From positions 132,413 to 196,412 of the forward strand of contig JBBDMM010000016.1 in NCBI GenBank assembly GCA_040878325.1: a DNA stretch of 64,000 bases, given 5' to 3'. Under the pieces are notes generated by a model. It saw only the letters and a list, made by a program, of their open reading frames with translations. It was not told where the DNA came from and did no database searches. The DNA is from Acidimicrobiia bacterium. Its GTDB lineage: Bacteria > Actinomycetota > Acidimicrobiia > Spongiisociales > UBA11373. The stretch's first letter is position 1. Each line of letters opens with the position of its first letter. Shown here piece by piece: positions 27,792-36,576 of the stretch. The translations under genes were made by a program, and so were the position numbers.

Positions 27792-28346
27792 TCAGACATC
27801 ACGGATCCCGTCGATCATCAAGAAGATCCCGACGAGCACCAGCAACACCGCCAGCACGCGACCCGCGGCGGCGAAGACCCGACTTGTCCGGCCTCCGCTA
27901 GGCACGGCGCCGAGGAGACCGAAAGCCGCCAGCGCAGCGGCGGCTGCGCCGGCCGTCGCAGCCACGCCATTCTGGGTCGCCCCTGCCAACGCCAGCATCA
28001 GCACCTCGGGAGCCAGCAGGCGCGGGAAGGCGACCGGCCACAGCCCATCGCGCCATCCGCCCGACTCCGGCTCGGCCGCCGGTGTCGGGACGACGAAGGC
28101 CCACGCCCCAGCGAGGATTGCCACCAGACCGGCGGCGATCCGGAATGTCTCGGGAGTGACCTCGAGCGTCCGCAGGATCGGCGCCGACCACCAACCCAGG
28201 AGCGCGACCGCTCCGAGCGATACGGCGAACGCGACCGCGATCACGGACGGGCGCACCCGGCCGCGCCCGTCCTCGGGCAGCGCGATGCGCGACCGAAGGG
28301 GATTGACTGCCGCCATCAGCGCCACCACCAGCAACACATCGCTCAT
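27792..28346 (-). CDS. MarC-like six-helix membrane protein
   Basis: Starting at the ATG at 28346 (MSDVLLVVALMAAVNPLRSR), this 184-residue protein is almost entirely hydrophobic, with about six membrane helices. The PEDGR turn after helix one and the overall length resemble MarC/LysE-type small transporters, but I see no decisive motif. A transport or membrane-protection role is only a guess. Its start overlaps the stop of the toroid-domain gene by four bases, so the two are coupled. Confidence 0.6.
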   Translation of the reverse strand: MSDVLLVVALMAAVNPLRSRIALPEDGRGRVRPSVIAVAFAVSLGAVALLGWWSAPILRTLEVTPETFRIAAGLVAILAGAWAFVVPTPAAEPESGGWRDGLWPVAFPRLLAPEVLMLALAGATQNGVAATAGAAAAALAAFGLLGAVPSGGRTSRVFAAAGRVLAVLLVLVGIFLMIDGIRDV

Positions 28347-29515
28347 CGTCCATCCTCCCTCGACTCGATCAGGGTCAGTGCGTAGAGCAGCGACGAGAGC
28401 ACGTGCTGCTGGTCGTCCATCTGGGTGTAGCCGCGGTAGAACCAGGCGCCTCGCTGGAGGTCGGGCCGAAGCGCGTCCGCCGCCTCCGACGCAGTGACCT
28501 GCCGCTGTGCCATGAATCCGGCCGTGCAGAGCATGCGCTCTTCGATGTTGGGCTGCAGGTCGGCCAGCCGGGGATCGTCCCCGATGGTCCACAGCGCACC
28601 GATGCCCTCGCCGGCGGTACCGACGCCGGCGGGAGGCCCGGGGAACCAACGCAATGCCAGGTTGATCCCGTCGCCCCGCCGCTGCGCCTCGAAGCGGAGG
28701 CGCATTCCGAAGTAGCCGGCCAGCTGCCGGGCGTAGTCCACCCGCTCCTCGGTGAGCAGATCCGGCCGCAGCTCGGAGATCGTGTAGGCCGCCCAGTGAT
28801 CGGGCAGACGGGTCAGCCGCCCTTCGCGGCGGTCCCGGTCCGTCGCCATGTAGTCGACCGTCCGGGCGGCGGCTTCGCCCCAACCCTCGCCGGGGAAGGC
28901 GTGATCGAGCAGGGCCAGCGCCCACGAGGCCTCCCCGGTCGAATAGGTGCCGAAGGTCGGATCAGAAGTGCCGGTCGAACGGTGCCAATAGCCACTCACA
29001 CTGCCATCGGGGTACTGCTGTACGAGGAGGAAGCGGCCGATGCCCCGCATCAACTCATCATGGCGCGGGTCGCCGGTGGCCTCACGACGGATCGCCAGGG
29101 CGGCGAGAAGCAACCCATTTGCGCCGGTGTTCACCTCACCGAGCACGTCCCACGCCACGAAGTCCCCGTGCGTGAACATCCCCTGGAGTGCGAACTCGAG
29201 CGCCCGGTCCGCTCCGGCCAGCGCCTCACTCGAACCGGTGAAGGCATGAGCCTGATAGAGCGACATCGTCACGCCGGCGTGGCGCGGACCGTTGTAGCCA
29301 GGGTTCACCTGGTCCTCGCCACGGTGATAGCCGTAGGTGTACCGCCCCTCTGGGCCCATGCCGGTGACGATCCAGCGCACCGCATCGTCAATGGCCCTCG
29401 AGGCAGTGGCACCGTCGATCGGCGGGCACACCTCAGCCGGAATCACCCCGACCCGTATCACCGCAGCACCGACGATCAATACGGAGAAGTGGAGTGCCAG
29501 GCGTCTGCGAAACAC
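28343..29515 (-). CDS. Exported helical-toroid (six-hairpin-like) protein
   Basis: This 390-residue protein begins with a signal sequence or anchor (residues 6-27). It continues with repeated paired helices of the alpha/alpha-toroid kind: GYNGPRHAGVTMSLYQAHAF, GANGLLLAALAIRREATGD, YSTGEASWALALLDHAFPGEG. These repeats resemble glycosidase, lyase or terpene-cyclase-like toroids. A catalytic residue cannot be named. It sits between a DUF3105 gene (three bases upstream) and the MarC-like gene, giving a tight three-gene run on the minus strand. Confidence 0.7.
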   Translation of the reverse strand: MFRRRLALHFSVLIVGAAVIRVGVIPAEVCPPIDGATASRAIDDAVRWIVTGMGPEGRYTYGYHRGEDQVNPGYNGPRHAGVTMSLYQAHAFTGSSEALAGADRALEFALQGMFTHGDFVAWDVLGEVNTGANGLLLAALAIRREATGDPRHDELMRGIGRFLLVQQYPDGSVSGYWHRSTGTSDPTFGTYSTGEASWALALLDHAFPGEGWGEAAARTVDYMATDRDRREGRLTRLPDHWAAYTISELRPDLLTEERVDYARQLAGYFGMRLRFEAQRRGDGINLALRWFPGPPAGVGTAGEGIGALWTIGDDPRLADLQPNIEERMLCTAGFMAQRQVTASEAADALRPDLQRGAWFYRGYTQMDDQQHVLSSLLYALTLIESREDGR

Positions 29516-29518
29516 AGA

Positions 29519-30109
29519 TCAGCAGCTGGCTGCGGTCTCCGGGGCGGTCCGATCCTGGAACGCCCGATAGAACTGGTCGATCAGATCCGTATCCACGCTG
29601 TCGAGCTTGAGCTGTCTCCCCCAGGCCGACACCGCCACCGCGGAGTCCATTCCCGGATAGGGGCTCACGATCACCTCGCGTCGGCGACCGAAACCCTCGA
29701 GATCGTCGATGTCGCCCTCGTCGAGGTCCGGGTCGTAGGCGATCCATATCGCCCCGTGCTCCATAGCGTGAACCGCGTTCTCGTTCCTCACCGGGGCGGT
29801 ATACACCCGACACGCCAACCACTCGGGGTGGTGAGGCCCGCCAACGGGGGGGTTCTGGGCGTAGGTGACCGGCTCGACCGTGTGGGCGAACTCCTCGATC
29901 ACGAAAACCTCGGTACCGGGAGGCGGCTCGGCGACCCCCTGGGGATTCCCGGAAACATCGGCAGAGATGTAGATCACGATGCCAACGAGAATCGCCACGA
30001 TCCCCACGCCCATGATGTACTTGAGCCAGGGCCTGCCACCCGACGCTTGGGTCGAGGACGCGACGCGGCGTTCCTGCACGTTGCGGCGTGGTTTCGGTGC
30101 GTTGCCCAT
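29519..30109 (-). CDS. DUF3105 membrane-anchored protein
   Basis: From the ATG at 30109 (MGNAPKPRRNVQERR), 196 residues: a basic N-terminus, one membrane helix (about 31-50), and a DUF3105 domain marked by GGPHHPEWLACRVYTAPVRN, ENAVHAMEHGAIWIAYDP and the acidic DLDEGDIDDLEGF. DUF3105 is common in actinobacteria and of unknown function; the paired His and Cys residues could bind metal. The gene probably heads the operon with the toroid and MarC-like genes. Confidence 0.88.
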   Translation of the reverse strand: MGNAPKPRRNVQERRVASSTQASGGRPWLKYIMGVGIVAILVGIVIYISADVSGNPQGVAEPPPGTEVFVIEEFAHTVEPVTYAQNPPVGGPHHPEWLACRVYTAPVRNENAVHAMEHGAIWIAYDPDLDEGDIDDLEGFGRRREVIVSPYPGMDSAVAVSAWGRQLKLDSVDTDLIDQFYRAFQDRTAPETAASC

Positions 30110-30212
30110 GGTCCTCCGGTCCTGAACGGGTGCCAATCTACGACATCCCGGCGCAAATGCGTATCCCTCCCCACCGGGTCGGGACGCAGGACCGATCTGC
30201 GAGTATCACGAG

Positions 30213-31181
30213 ATGCCATCGACCATCGACGTGCTGCTGCTCCTGGCGCTGCCCGCCTCGGGAAAGTCGGAGCTCCGCCGCTACATCGAGCACCTCGGCC
30301 CCCGCCGGGACCAGATACATCTTGGCCCGACGATCCAGCTCGACGACTACCCCTATGTGCACCTCATGCGCCGGATCTCCGAGGGGCAGCGCCGCCTTGG
30401 CCTGGCACCGGCCTTCTTCGAATCAGACCAGACACCATTCACCGACCCGCGAGATTGGCTGACTTTGATCCACCTGATCAACCAGGACTTCGCCGCCTTG
30501 GATTCCACGAACCCTCGACGCGACGACCCGGGCCACTTGCTCGATCGTTTTCAGGCCGCCCGCCGCCTCGCCGGGATCGCCTCTCCCTTTGCTCGCAGCG
30601 AGGACCTCGAGCGGGCCACCGCCGACGATGCCGCCGCACTCGCCGATGCACTACCCGGACTCGCGGCGGAATCGATGCGAAATTCGACGATCCTCATCGA
30701 GTTCGCCCGAGGCGGACCGGAGGGATCCCACCCACCGCTGCCGTTCCCCTTCGGCTACGAGCACTCGCTCGCGGCGCTGTCCCCGGAGATCCTGCGGCGG
30801 GCGTCGATCCTCTATGTATGGGTCACCCCGGAAGAGAGCCGCCGGCGCAACCGGGAGCGCGCCCTCCCCGGGCCCGAGGGCGATGCCTCCATCCTCCACC
30901 ACGGCGTACCCGAGCGGGTGATGCGCGGCGATTACGGCGTGGATGACATCGACTGGCTCGCCGCCTCCTCGCCCGAGCCAGGGACGATCGCGGTGGCGGG
31001 CGGCGGGGATACCCACTTGTTGCCGTTCTCCCGCTTCGACAACCGGGACGACCACACCTCGTTCCTGCGGGGAGAGCCCGCAACCTGGTCCGCCGACTCG
31101 ATCGACCCCCTCCACGCCGAACTCTCCCGCGCTCTGGACGAGATCGTGTTCGGAGGGGTAGATTCCCCCACAGCGGAGTAA
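30213..31181 (+). CDS. P-loop NTPase-like protein of unknown function
   Basis: The 322-residue protein has a kinase-like Walker A, LALPASGKSE, at about 10-19. It is followed by LDDYPYVHLMRRI, SMRNSTILIEFARGG (possible Walker B-like strand), RRASILYVWVTPEESRRRNRE and HHGVPERVMRGDYG. The layout recalls nucleotide kinases or zeta-toxin-type P-loop enzymes, but no family can be named. It stands alone and ends in a strong terminator at 31209-31244. Confidence 0.75.
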   Translation: MPSTIDVLLLLALPASGKSELRRYIEHLGPRRDQIHLGPTIQLDDYPYVHLMRRISEGQRRLGLAPAFFESDQTPFTDPRDWLTLIHLINQDFAALDSTNPRRDDPGHLLDRFQAARRLAGIASPFARSEDLERATADDAAALADALPGLAAESMRNSTILIEFARGGPEGSHPPLPFPFGYEHSLAALSPEILRRASILYVWVTPEESRRRNRERALPGPEGDASILHHGVPERVMRGDYGVDDIDWLAASSPEPGTIAVAGGGDTHLLPFSRFDNRDDHTSFLRGEPATWSADSIDPLHAELSRALDEIVFGGVDSPTAE

Positions 31182-31208
31182 GGGGCCGCCCACGCGGCCA
31201 CCAACTCG

Positions 31209-31244
31209 AGACACGCCCCCGGGCCAGAGACCGGGGGCGTGTCT
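31209..31244 (+). terminator. Strong intrinsic terminator after the P-loop gene
   Basis: A perfect 14-bp stem (AGACACGCCCCCGG with CCGGGGGCGTGTCT) and an 8-base loop are followed by GTTTGG. It starts 28 bases after the stop codon at 31181. The T-run is short but the stem is very stable. Confidence 0.75.
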
Positions 31245-31252
31245 GTTTGGTC

Positions 31253-31301
31253 GGCTGCCTGCGGCAGCCTCCGGCGATTGGCGATTGGCGATTGGCGATT
31301 G
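31253..31301. repeat. Hairpin (TGC loop) plus (GCGATTG)x4 element
   Basis: A perfect 7-bp hairpin, GGCTGCC-TGC-GGCAGCC at 31253-31269, is followed after four bases by four exact GCGATTG units at 31274-31301. A second GGGCC/GGCCC stem (31321-31341) and an AATCGCGGA remnant follow. The stem sequence differs from the 16257 copy but the loop, stem length and heptamer count are the same. Confidence 0.75.
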
Positions 31302-31378
31302 GCCGGGTTTCGCCCATCGCGGGCCGAGCGGAGCGAGGCCCAATCGCGGAGGAAGCGAAGCTGGCCTCCTATCGCAAA

Positions 31379-31395
31379 GCCGGGCGAAGCCCGGC
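31379..31395 (-). terminator. GAA-loop hairpin after the LCP gene
   Basis: GCCGGGC-GAA-GCCCGGC is a perfect 7-bp stem one base past the LCP stop codon on the minus strand. No T-run follows, so termination strength is uncertain. It might also belong to the repeat region next to it. Confidence 0.4.
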
Positions 31396-31396
31396 C

Positions 31397-33106
31397 CTAC
31401 CCACACTCCTCGGTACTCAGGGGTGAGGATCCGGTTTCCAGGCCGGCGAACACCTGGCGGATGTAGGCGCGCGCCCGGTCGGGGTCGATGACGGGCAGGA
31501 ACCGGTAGTTGCGCTTGGGGGCGAGGTTGCCCTGTTCGATGGCCCCGGTGGTGATGTCGTCGGTGTCGAGGGCGGCCACGAGCGTGATCAGGTCGGGCAA
31601 CACTCGCAGGGGGATGTTGGTGGTCACATGGCGCTCGATCGTGGTGGCCAGGCGAGGGAATTCCCGCAGGATTCGATACGCGTCGGCCTGGGCCGCCACC
31701 TCACGGATGAGACAGCGCTGACGTCGGGTCCGCACGATGTCGTTGGAATCGCTGCGGTTGCGGGCGTAGGCGAGGGCGGTCCGGCCGTCCATGCGCTGTC
31801 GCCCCGGACTCAGTTCGAGCATGAACTCCTCGTCACCGGGTTTGGCCGGCGAGAAGAGAACGTTCATCGATGAACGCACGGTCACCGTCACGCCACCGAT
31901 CGCGTCGATCACGTCGACGAAGCCGGCAAAGTCGACCAACACGTAGTAGTCGATCGGGATCGCCAGGGTCGCCTCGATGACGTCGATCAGGGCCTCCATT
32001 CCCGGGCTGACCCCGTTGGGGTACCGATTGGTGAATGAGGTCGACGATGGATACACCGCATTGATGCGATCGAGCCAGATCTGGCGGGGCCGTTCTTCGG
32101 GCTCCGGGTCCGTCGCCTGGGTCGAGCCGTTCTCCTCGGCAAGCTTTGCGAGGTTGAAGAGGTAGTCCTGCTTGGACTGGTACTCGCCCTGCAGCGACGT
32201 GGGCAGCAGCCAGCCAACGGTTTCCCGGCTGATGCTGATGATCGATGCCTGGTTGGTCGCGAGGTCGAGTGAGGCGAGCATCATCACGTCGGTCCGCAGA
32301 CCGGTTCGCCCCGGCCCGGCGTCTCCACCAGCGAGCAGCACCGTGACTCGGGTGTTGGCGGTAGGTGACAGCGTCGGGTCCGGGAGTTCTCCAAATTCGA
32401 CTCCCCCGGTGGGAATCGTCCCCCGCGGGAGGGTCGTCGTCGTCGACGGCGGAACGGTGGTGGTGGTGGCCGAAACCGAACCACCGAATCGAGCGGCATC
32501 GGCGGCGACCCTCACCCGGATCTCCGCGGCGGCCGCCTGGGCGTCGTCGACGAACACCCGGTCCAGCAAGGTGAGCAGGGCGCTGGCCCGCTCACCCACG
32601 AAGACGTGCGGCACCACCAGGAACAGCACCAGGACGGTGGCGATTCCGCCGCGAACGAGGACAGCCCAGTTCTGGGAACGCGTCTCGAACGCAGGTGCCA
32701 GCCGATATGCGTCCACCGCGGCAACGACCCGTAGCGCCGCGATGACCAGGTTGGCGATCACCAGGCCCCAGACCCATTTCGGCTGCACCAGGAGGCCGAG
32801 GAGCCCGATCGTGCCCCTGCCGTAGAAGTAGAAGGCGGTCAGCAACACGACCAGGCTGCCCGCGAGGAACGGTGCGGCCCGGCGCCACTTCCGAAGGAAC
32901 AGGTGACCCGACCCGGGAACGATCAGCGACAGCGCCGCCGCGGCGACCCCCCGCCACCGATCCGGAATCCACGTGCGCGACAACGAGTTGTCGGCCGGCG
33001 GTGCATCGTCGGCGGCCTCAGCCTCGACCAGAGGCGCCTCCTCGGCGCCGGACGCCTCGTCGGGTTGGTCGTCCGTGGGTTTGGCCACTGCCCCTCCAAG
33101 GCTCAT
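31397..33106 (-). CDS. LytR-CpsA-Psr (LCP) family cell-wall glycopolymer ligase
   Basis: From the ATG at 33106 (MSLGGAVAKPTDDQPDEASG), 569 residues: an acidic cytosolic N-terminus, three or four membrane helices (about 45-165), a Thr-rich linker, then the LCP domain. Key segments are LASLDLATNQASIISISRET with the Arg of the phosphate pocket, AVYPSSTSF, ALIDVIEATLAIPIDYYVLVDF, VDVIDAIGGVTV and DGRTALAYARNRSDSNDIVRTRRQ. LCP enzymes attach teichoic-acid-like polymers or arabinogalactan to peptidoglycan. Multiple membrane helices are more than the usual one. A GTG/ATG further upstream is possible. Confidence 0.92.
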   Translation of the reverse strand: MSLGGAVAKPTDDQPDEASGAEEAPLVEAEAADDAPPADNSLSRTWIPDRWRGVAAAALSLIVPGSGHLFLRKWRRAAPFLAGSLVVLLTAFYFYGRGTIGLLGLLVQPKWVWGLVIANLVIAALRVVAAVDAYRLAPAFETRSQNWAVLVRGGIATVLVLFLVVPHVFVGERASALLTLLDRVFVDDAQAAAAEIRVRVAADAARFGGSVSATTTTVPPSTTTTLPRGTIPTGGVEFGELPDPTLSPTANTRVTVLLAGGDAGPGRTGLRTDVMMLASLDLATNQASIISISRETVGWLLPTSLQGEYQSKQDYLFNLAKLAEENGSTQATDPEPEERPRQIWLDRINAVYPSSTSFTNRYPNGVSPGMEALIDVIEATLAIPIDYYVLVDFAGFVDVIDAIGGVTVTVRSSMNVLFSPAKPGDEEFMLELSPGRQRMDGRTALAYARNRSDSNDIVRTRRQRCLIREVAAQADAYRILREFPRLATTIERHVTTNIPLRVLPDLITLVAALDTDDITTGAIEQGNLAPKRNYRFLPVIDPDRARAYIRQVFAGLETGSSPLSTEECG

Positions 33107-33262
33107 CGAGTCTTCGAAGACGATCCCGCAACGATTACGACGCTCTGCCGGGCCGTTCGAGTTCCCGCCAGAACATGCCAACGATACGACGGTTCTAGGT
33201 CTACGACCCCCGAGCCCCGGTGGCAGCGCCCGATGCGTCAGGAACCGTTACCGTCGCACTCG

Positions 33263-34192
33263 GTGACCGAACCATCTCCTTCTCGCGACCTGACGCGACG
33301 CGTCCTCGTGACCGGAGCCGGGACCCGCACCGAGGCCTATGGCGCAGTCGATTGGGTCCTGTTGGCCGGGACCTCTCTCATCTGGGGAGCATCGTTCCTG
33401 TTCATCGCCGAGGGGCTCGAGACCATCGCCCCGGGCACGATCGCCTGGGCTCGCCTCGTGCTTGGGGTGGCGGCCCTCGGACTGCTGCCGGCGGCCCGGC
33501 GCCCGATTCCTCGCGGCGACTGGCCCCGGATCGCCGCGGTGGCATTCGCAGGCGTCGGCATGCCGGCCCTCCTCTTTGCCCTGGCGGAGCAATGGGTGTC
33601 GTCAGCCGTCGCCGGGATGCTGGTGAGCGCCACTCCGCTGGCCACGGTATTGATCGGAGTGGGCATCGACCGGGCGCTGCCGTCTCGCCCGCAGCGTTGG
33701 GGAGTACTCATCGGCCTCCTCGGGGTCGTGATGCTCTCCATACCTGACGTCACCGGGGCCGGCGCCTCGGTCCTGGGGATCCTCCTGGTGTTGGTGGCGG
33801 TATTCGGATACGGGTTCGCCAATCAGTTGTACCCGCCCCTCACCCAGCGCCACGGCGCCCTCGCCACGATGTTCTGGGCACAGGTGGCAGCCGCCGCCGT
33901 CCTCACTCCGCTCGGGGTCGCCGGCCTCGCTCGTTCCTCGTTCTCGTGGGTGCCGGTACTCTCCGTCGTCGCGCTGGGTGTCCTCGGGACCGGTTGGGCG
34001 CGCGTGATGCACCTGACACTGGTCGGTAGGGTCGGGGCCAACAGAGGGACCATTGCCGGGTACCTGATCCCGGTGGTCGCACTGGGGCTCGGAGTGATGG
34101 TGAGAGGCGAGGCGGTCGAGCCGGTGCAGCTACTCGGTGTCGCGGTGGCAGTGTCCGGTGGATGGCTCTTGAGCAGGAGGGAACCAGGGTGA
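33263..34192 (+). CDS. DMT/EamA-family transporter
   Basis: About ten hydrophobic segments in two EamA halves follow a short hydrophilic N-terminus. DWVLLAGTSLIWGASFLFIAE is typical of the first helix and the last helix ends GGWLLSRREPG. I use the GTG at 33263 (309 residues); an ATG at 33233 or later starts are possible. The stop overlaps the GTG of the PQQ-type dehydrogenase gene (GTGA), so the two are coupled. Substrate unknown. Confidence 0.83.
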   Translation: MTEPSPSRDLTRRVLVTGAGTRTEAYGAVDWVLLAGTSLIWGASFLFIAEGLETIAPGTIAWARLVLGVAALGLLPAARRPIPRGDWPRIAAVAFAGVGMPALLFALAEQWVSSAVAGMLVSATPLATVLIGVGIDRALPSRPQRWGVLIGLLGVVMLSIPDVTGAGASVLGILLVLVAVFGYGFANQLYPPLTQRHGALATMFWAQVAAAAVLTPLGVAGLARSSFSWVPVLSVVALGVLGTGWARVMHLTLVGRVGANRGTIAGYLIPVVALGLGVMVRGEAVEPVQLLGVAVAVSGGWLLSRREPG

Positions 34193-35505
34193 GCACGCCA
34201 TTGGGCCGCGCGAATGTCCTCTACCTCGCCCTCATCGCGCTGGCGACCGCGGCGATCGTCTGGTCCCTGATGTTCCAAGATCCCTTCGCCGGAAAAGGTC
34301 CATCGGTAGCCGCCACCACCTCGACCGCGGGCGACCCGTCGGGTACGACCCTTCCCGACGGGACCGCAACCACCCTCCCCGACGGTGGGGCCACCACCCT
34401 CCCCGGCGCCTCGACCACGCTGCCCGCCTCGCCACTCACCGGCATCGGCCTCCAGACGATCGCCGAAGGGTTCGCCCAGCCCGTGTTTCCGATCGCGATG
34501 CCCGGCGAGGACATCCTGCTCGTCGTCGAGCGGGGTGGCCGTATCAAACGGGTCGATCCGGGCACGGGTCAGGTCGATTCGACCCTCTTTCTCGACGTGG
34601 TGAACAAGACCCACGCCAATGCCGGGATCGAGGTGGGCCTGCTGGGGTTGGCGTTCCATCCCGACTTCGAGACCAACCGCCGCGCATTCATCTACTACAC
34701 CGACCTCGACTTCGATGCCGTGCTGATCGAGTACCGGGTGAACGCCAACGGCGTCGCCGATCCAACCAGCGAGAAGCTTGTCCTCAAGGTGGACCGCCTC
34801 GCCGCGGGCGAGCACCGCCACAACGCCGGCATGATGCAATTCGGACCGGATGGATACCTCTACATCGCGTCGGGCGACAACGGCGAGTTCTCGATCAACC
34901 CGCAGAATCCCGACACGCTGAAGGGGGCAATCCTCCGAATCGATGTCGACTCTGCCTCGCCCTATGGCACCCCCGGTGACAACCCGTGGGCGGACGGGTC
35001 AGGCGCGCCCGAGACCTGGGCGATCGGGCTGCGTAACCCGTGGCGGTTCGCCATCGACCCGGTCGACCAACTCATGTACATCGGCGATGTCGGCCAGTCG
35101 ACCTGGGAAGAAGTGAACGTGGTCCCACTCGCGCCGGCCGGTTACAACTTTGGGTGGCCCGAGATGGAAGGGACGATGTGCTGGTCGCCCGCGTCGGACT
35201 GCCAAATGGACGGCATGGAGATGCCGGTCATCCAGGTCAATCACGACGGCGGCCACTGCTCGATGACGGCGGGGTACGTGTATCGGGGTGCAGCCATGCC
35301 CGAGCTGAGCGGCCACTTCTTCTTCAGCGATTGGTGTTCCGGTTTCATCCGGTCGTTCCGCTACGAGAACGGCGAGGCGGGCGAGGTCACCGACTGGGGA
35401 TTGGAGGATGTCGGCCAGGTCACCTCATTCGGAGTCGACTCCGACGGCGAGCTGCTCGTCACCACCTGGACCGGCTCGCTTATGAGGCTGGTGCCCGAGC
35501 GCTGA
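34189..35505 (+). CDS. PQQ-dependent sugar dehydrogenase (GDH-B/sorbosone type)
   Basis: Starting at the GTG at 34189, behind AGGAGGGA, it has 438 residues: a membrane anchor (about 10-28), a Thr/Pro-rich TTLPDG-repeat linker (45-85), then a six-bladed propeller. Diagnostic parts are EVGLLGLAFHPDFETN, EHRHNAGMMQFGPDGYLYIASGDNGE (containing the catalytic-site His), IGLRNPWRFAID, GDVGQSTWEEVN and YNFGWPEMEG. These oxidise aldoses or similar compounds at the outer membrane face using PQQ. No PQQ biosynthesis gene is in the window. Confidence 0.9.
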   Translation: MSTPLGRANVLYLALIALATAAIVWSLMFQDPFAGKGPSVAATTSTAGDPSGTTLPDGTATTLPDGGATTLPGASTTLPASPLTGIGLQTIAEGFAQPVFPIAMPGEDILLVVERGGRIKRVDPGTGQVDSTLFLDVVNKTHANAGIEVGLLGLAFHPDFETNRRAFIYYTDLDFDAVLIEYRVNANGVADPTSEKLVLKVDRLAAGEHRHNAGMMQFGPDGYLYIASGDNGEFSINPQNPDTLKGAILRIDVDSASPYGTPGDNPWADGSGAPETWAIGLRNPWRFAIDPVDQLMYIGDVGQSTWEEVNVVPLAPAGYNFGWPEMEGTMCWSPASDCQMDGMEMPVIQVNHDGGHCSMTAGYVYRGAAMPELSGHFFFSDWCSGFIRSFRYENGEAGEVTDWGLEDVGQVTSFGVDSDGELLVTTWTGSLMRLVPER

Positions 35506-35521
35506 GCGACGCGCCGTTCGG

Positions 35522-36574
35522 TCATCCCCCCTGCGACTGCCACTCCCACCAGGCGGCTTTGGGGCGGAGGGCGCGATCGACCAGGCCCATCGAGGCGAAC
35601 GGCCCCTGCACTTGCTGGTCGTAGAGGAACGACCAGATGTAGAAGGCGACGTCGGCGTCTTCGATCAACTCGTGGAACCGGGTGACGAACGCCAACTGCT
35701 TCTCCTCGGAGCCCGAGTACGCGCCATATTCACCGGCCGATTGCCAGCCCATCTCGGTGAAGGCGATCCGGCGCCCACCGGCGTAGTCGTTGAGTCGGCT
35801 GTAGTAATCCTCGGGAATCTCGGCCGGGTCGCTGAAGACCAGCCCGGGATAGGTGGTGAAGGCGATGATGTCGGCATCCGGGAAGCGATCGATCAGGGTC
35901 CATAAGGCGAGTTCGGGGTCGTTGACCCCGCCGAACAGCCCACCGAGCATGCCCGAGATCCTCTCGAGCTGGAACGAGGTGAACATCTCCGTGTCGGGTG
36001 ACACTTCGTCGACGGCGACCGCCACCGCCGCGAACAGCTCGGCGAATCGGTCGAAGTCCTGGGGGCGAAGCCGCCATTGGCTGTCGATCTCGACCCCCAA
36101 CCCCAGATACGGCGGCCGGCAATTGGCCGCATACGAGCGCGCGGCCGTGACATAGCGATCGAAGGTCTCATCGTCGATCAGACGGAGCAGCACGCCGTCG
36201 TCGACATTGAAGACCCCGGTGATGCTGAGGGGAAAGTACCCGTATTTCGCAGCGAGTCCGTCGACCACCGCCAGGCCCGAGCTGGGTGGCTCCTCCCACT
36301 CGAGGATGTCGCCGACCCGTTCGATGGCTTCGCCGTTGGCGGCCGCCGTTTCGAGGAACTCGACAAGGCTGTTCCCCTCGTAGTCGACCGGCGACAGGGA
36401 GAAGCCCCGGAACGGTTCCTCCGGCGCGGGCACGGGCCCAACGGTGGGGTCGCACCCGGTGGTGATCGGTACCGACGAGGTGGTGGTGCTCGACGCGCTC
36501 TCATCCGCGCATGCGGTCGCCACCAGGGCGAACAGCAAGCCGATGATCGCGCCACCCGGGCGCATGGATGACAT
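35522..36574 (-). CDS. Lipoprotein with a glycosidase-like TIM-barrel domain
   Basis: From the ATG at 36574 (MSSMRPGGAIIGLLF) it has 350 residues. A lipobox ends at Cys22 (LVATAC), followed by a short Ser/Thr stalk. The rest alternates strands and helices: RGFSLSPVDY, YLGLGVEIDSQW, TEMFTSFQLERI, DIIAFTTYPGLVFSDP, RIAFTEMGWQSAGEYGAYSG, DVAFYIWSFLYD. The glutamate in FTEMGW and the preceding EID resemble a retaining glycosidase acid/nucleophile pair, but the substrate is not known. It lies two bases past the double-HTH gene. Confidence 0.75.
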   Translation of the reverse strand: MSSMRPGGAIIGLLFALVATACADESASSTTTSSVPITTGCDPTVGPVPAPEEPFRGFSLSPVDYEGNSLVEFLETAAANGEAIERVGDILEWEEPPSSGLAVVDGLAAKYGYFPLSITGVFNVDDGVLLRLIDDETFDRYVTAARSYAANCRPPYLGLGVEIDSQWRLRPQDFDRFAELFAAVAVAVDEVSPDTEMFTSFQLERISGMLGGLFGGVNDPELALWTLIDRFPDADIIAFTTYPGLVFSDPAEIPEDYYSRLNDYAGGRRIAFTEMGWQSAGEYGAYSGSEEKQLAFVTRFHELIEDADVAFYIWSFLYDQQVQGPFASMGLVDRALRPKAAWWEWQSQGG

Positions 36575-36576
36575 GG

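Noticed and set aside
28403-30946. 847-residue open frame on the plus strand across three minus-strand genes and the P-loop gene.
   Set aside because: It overlaps four supported genes and shows biased composition only.
16275-31301. CRISPR arrays at the short tandem repeats.
   Set aside because: Units are 7 nt with no spacers, and no cas genes are present.
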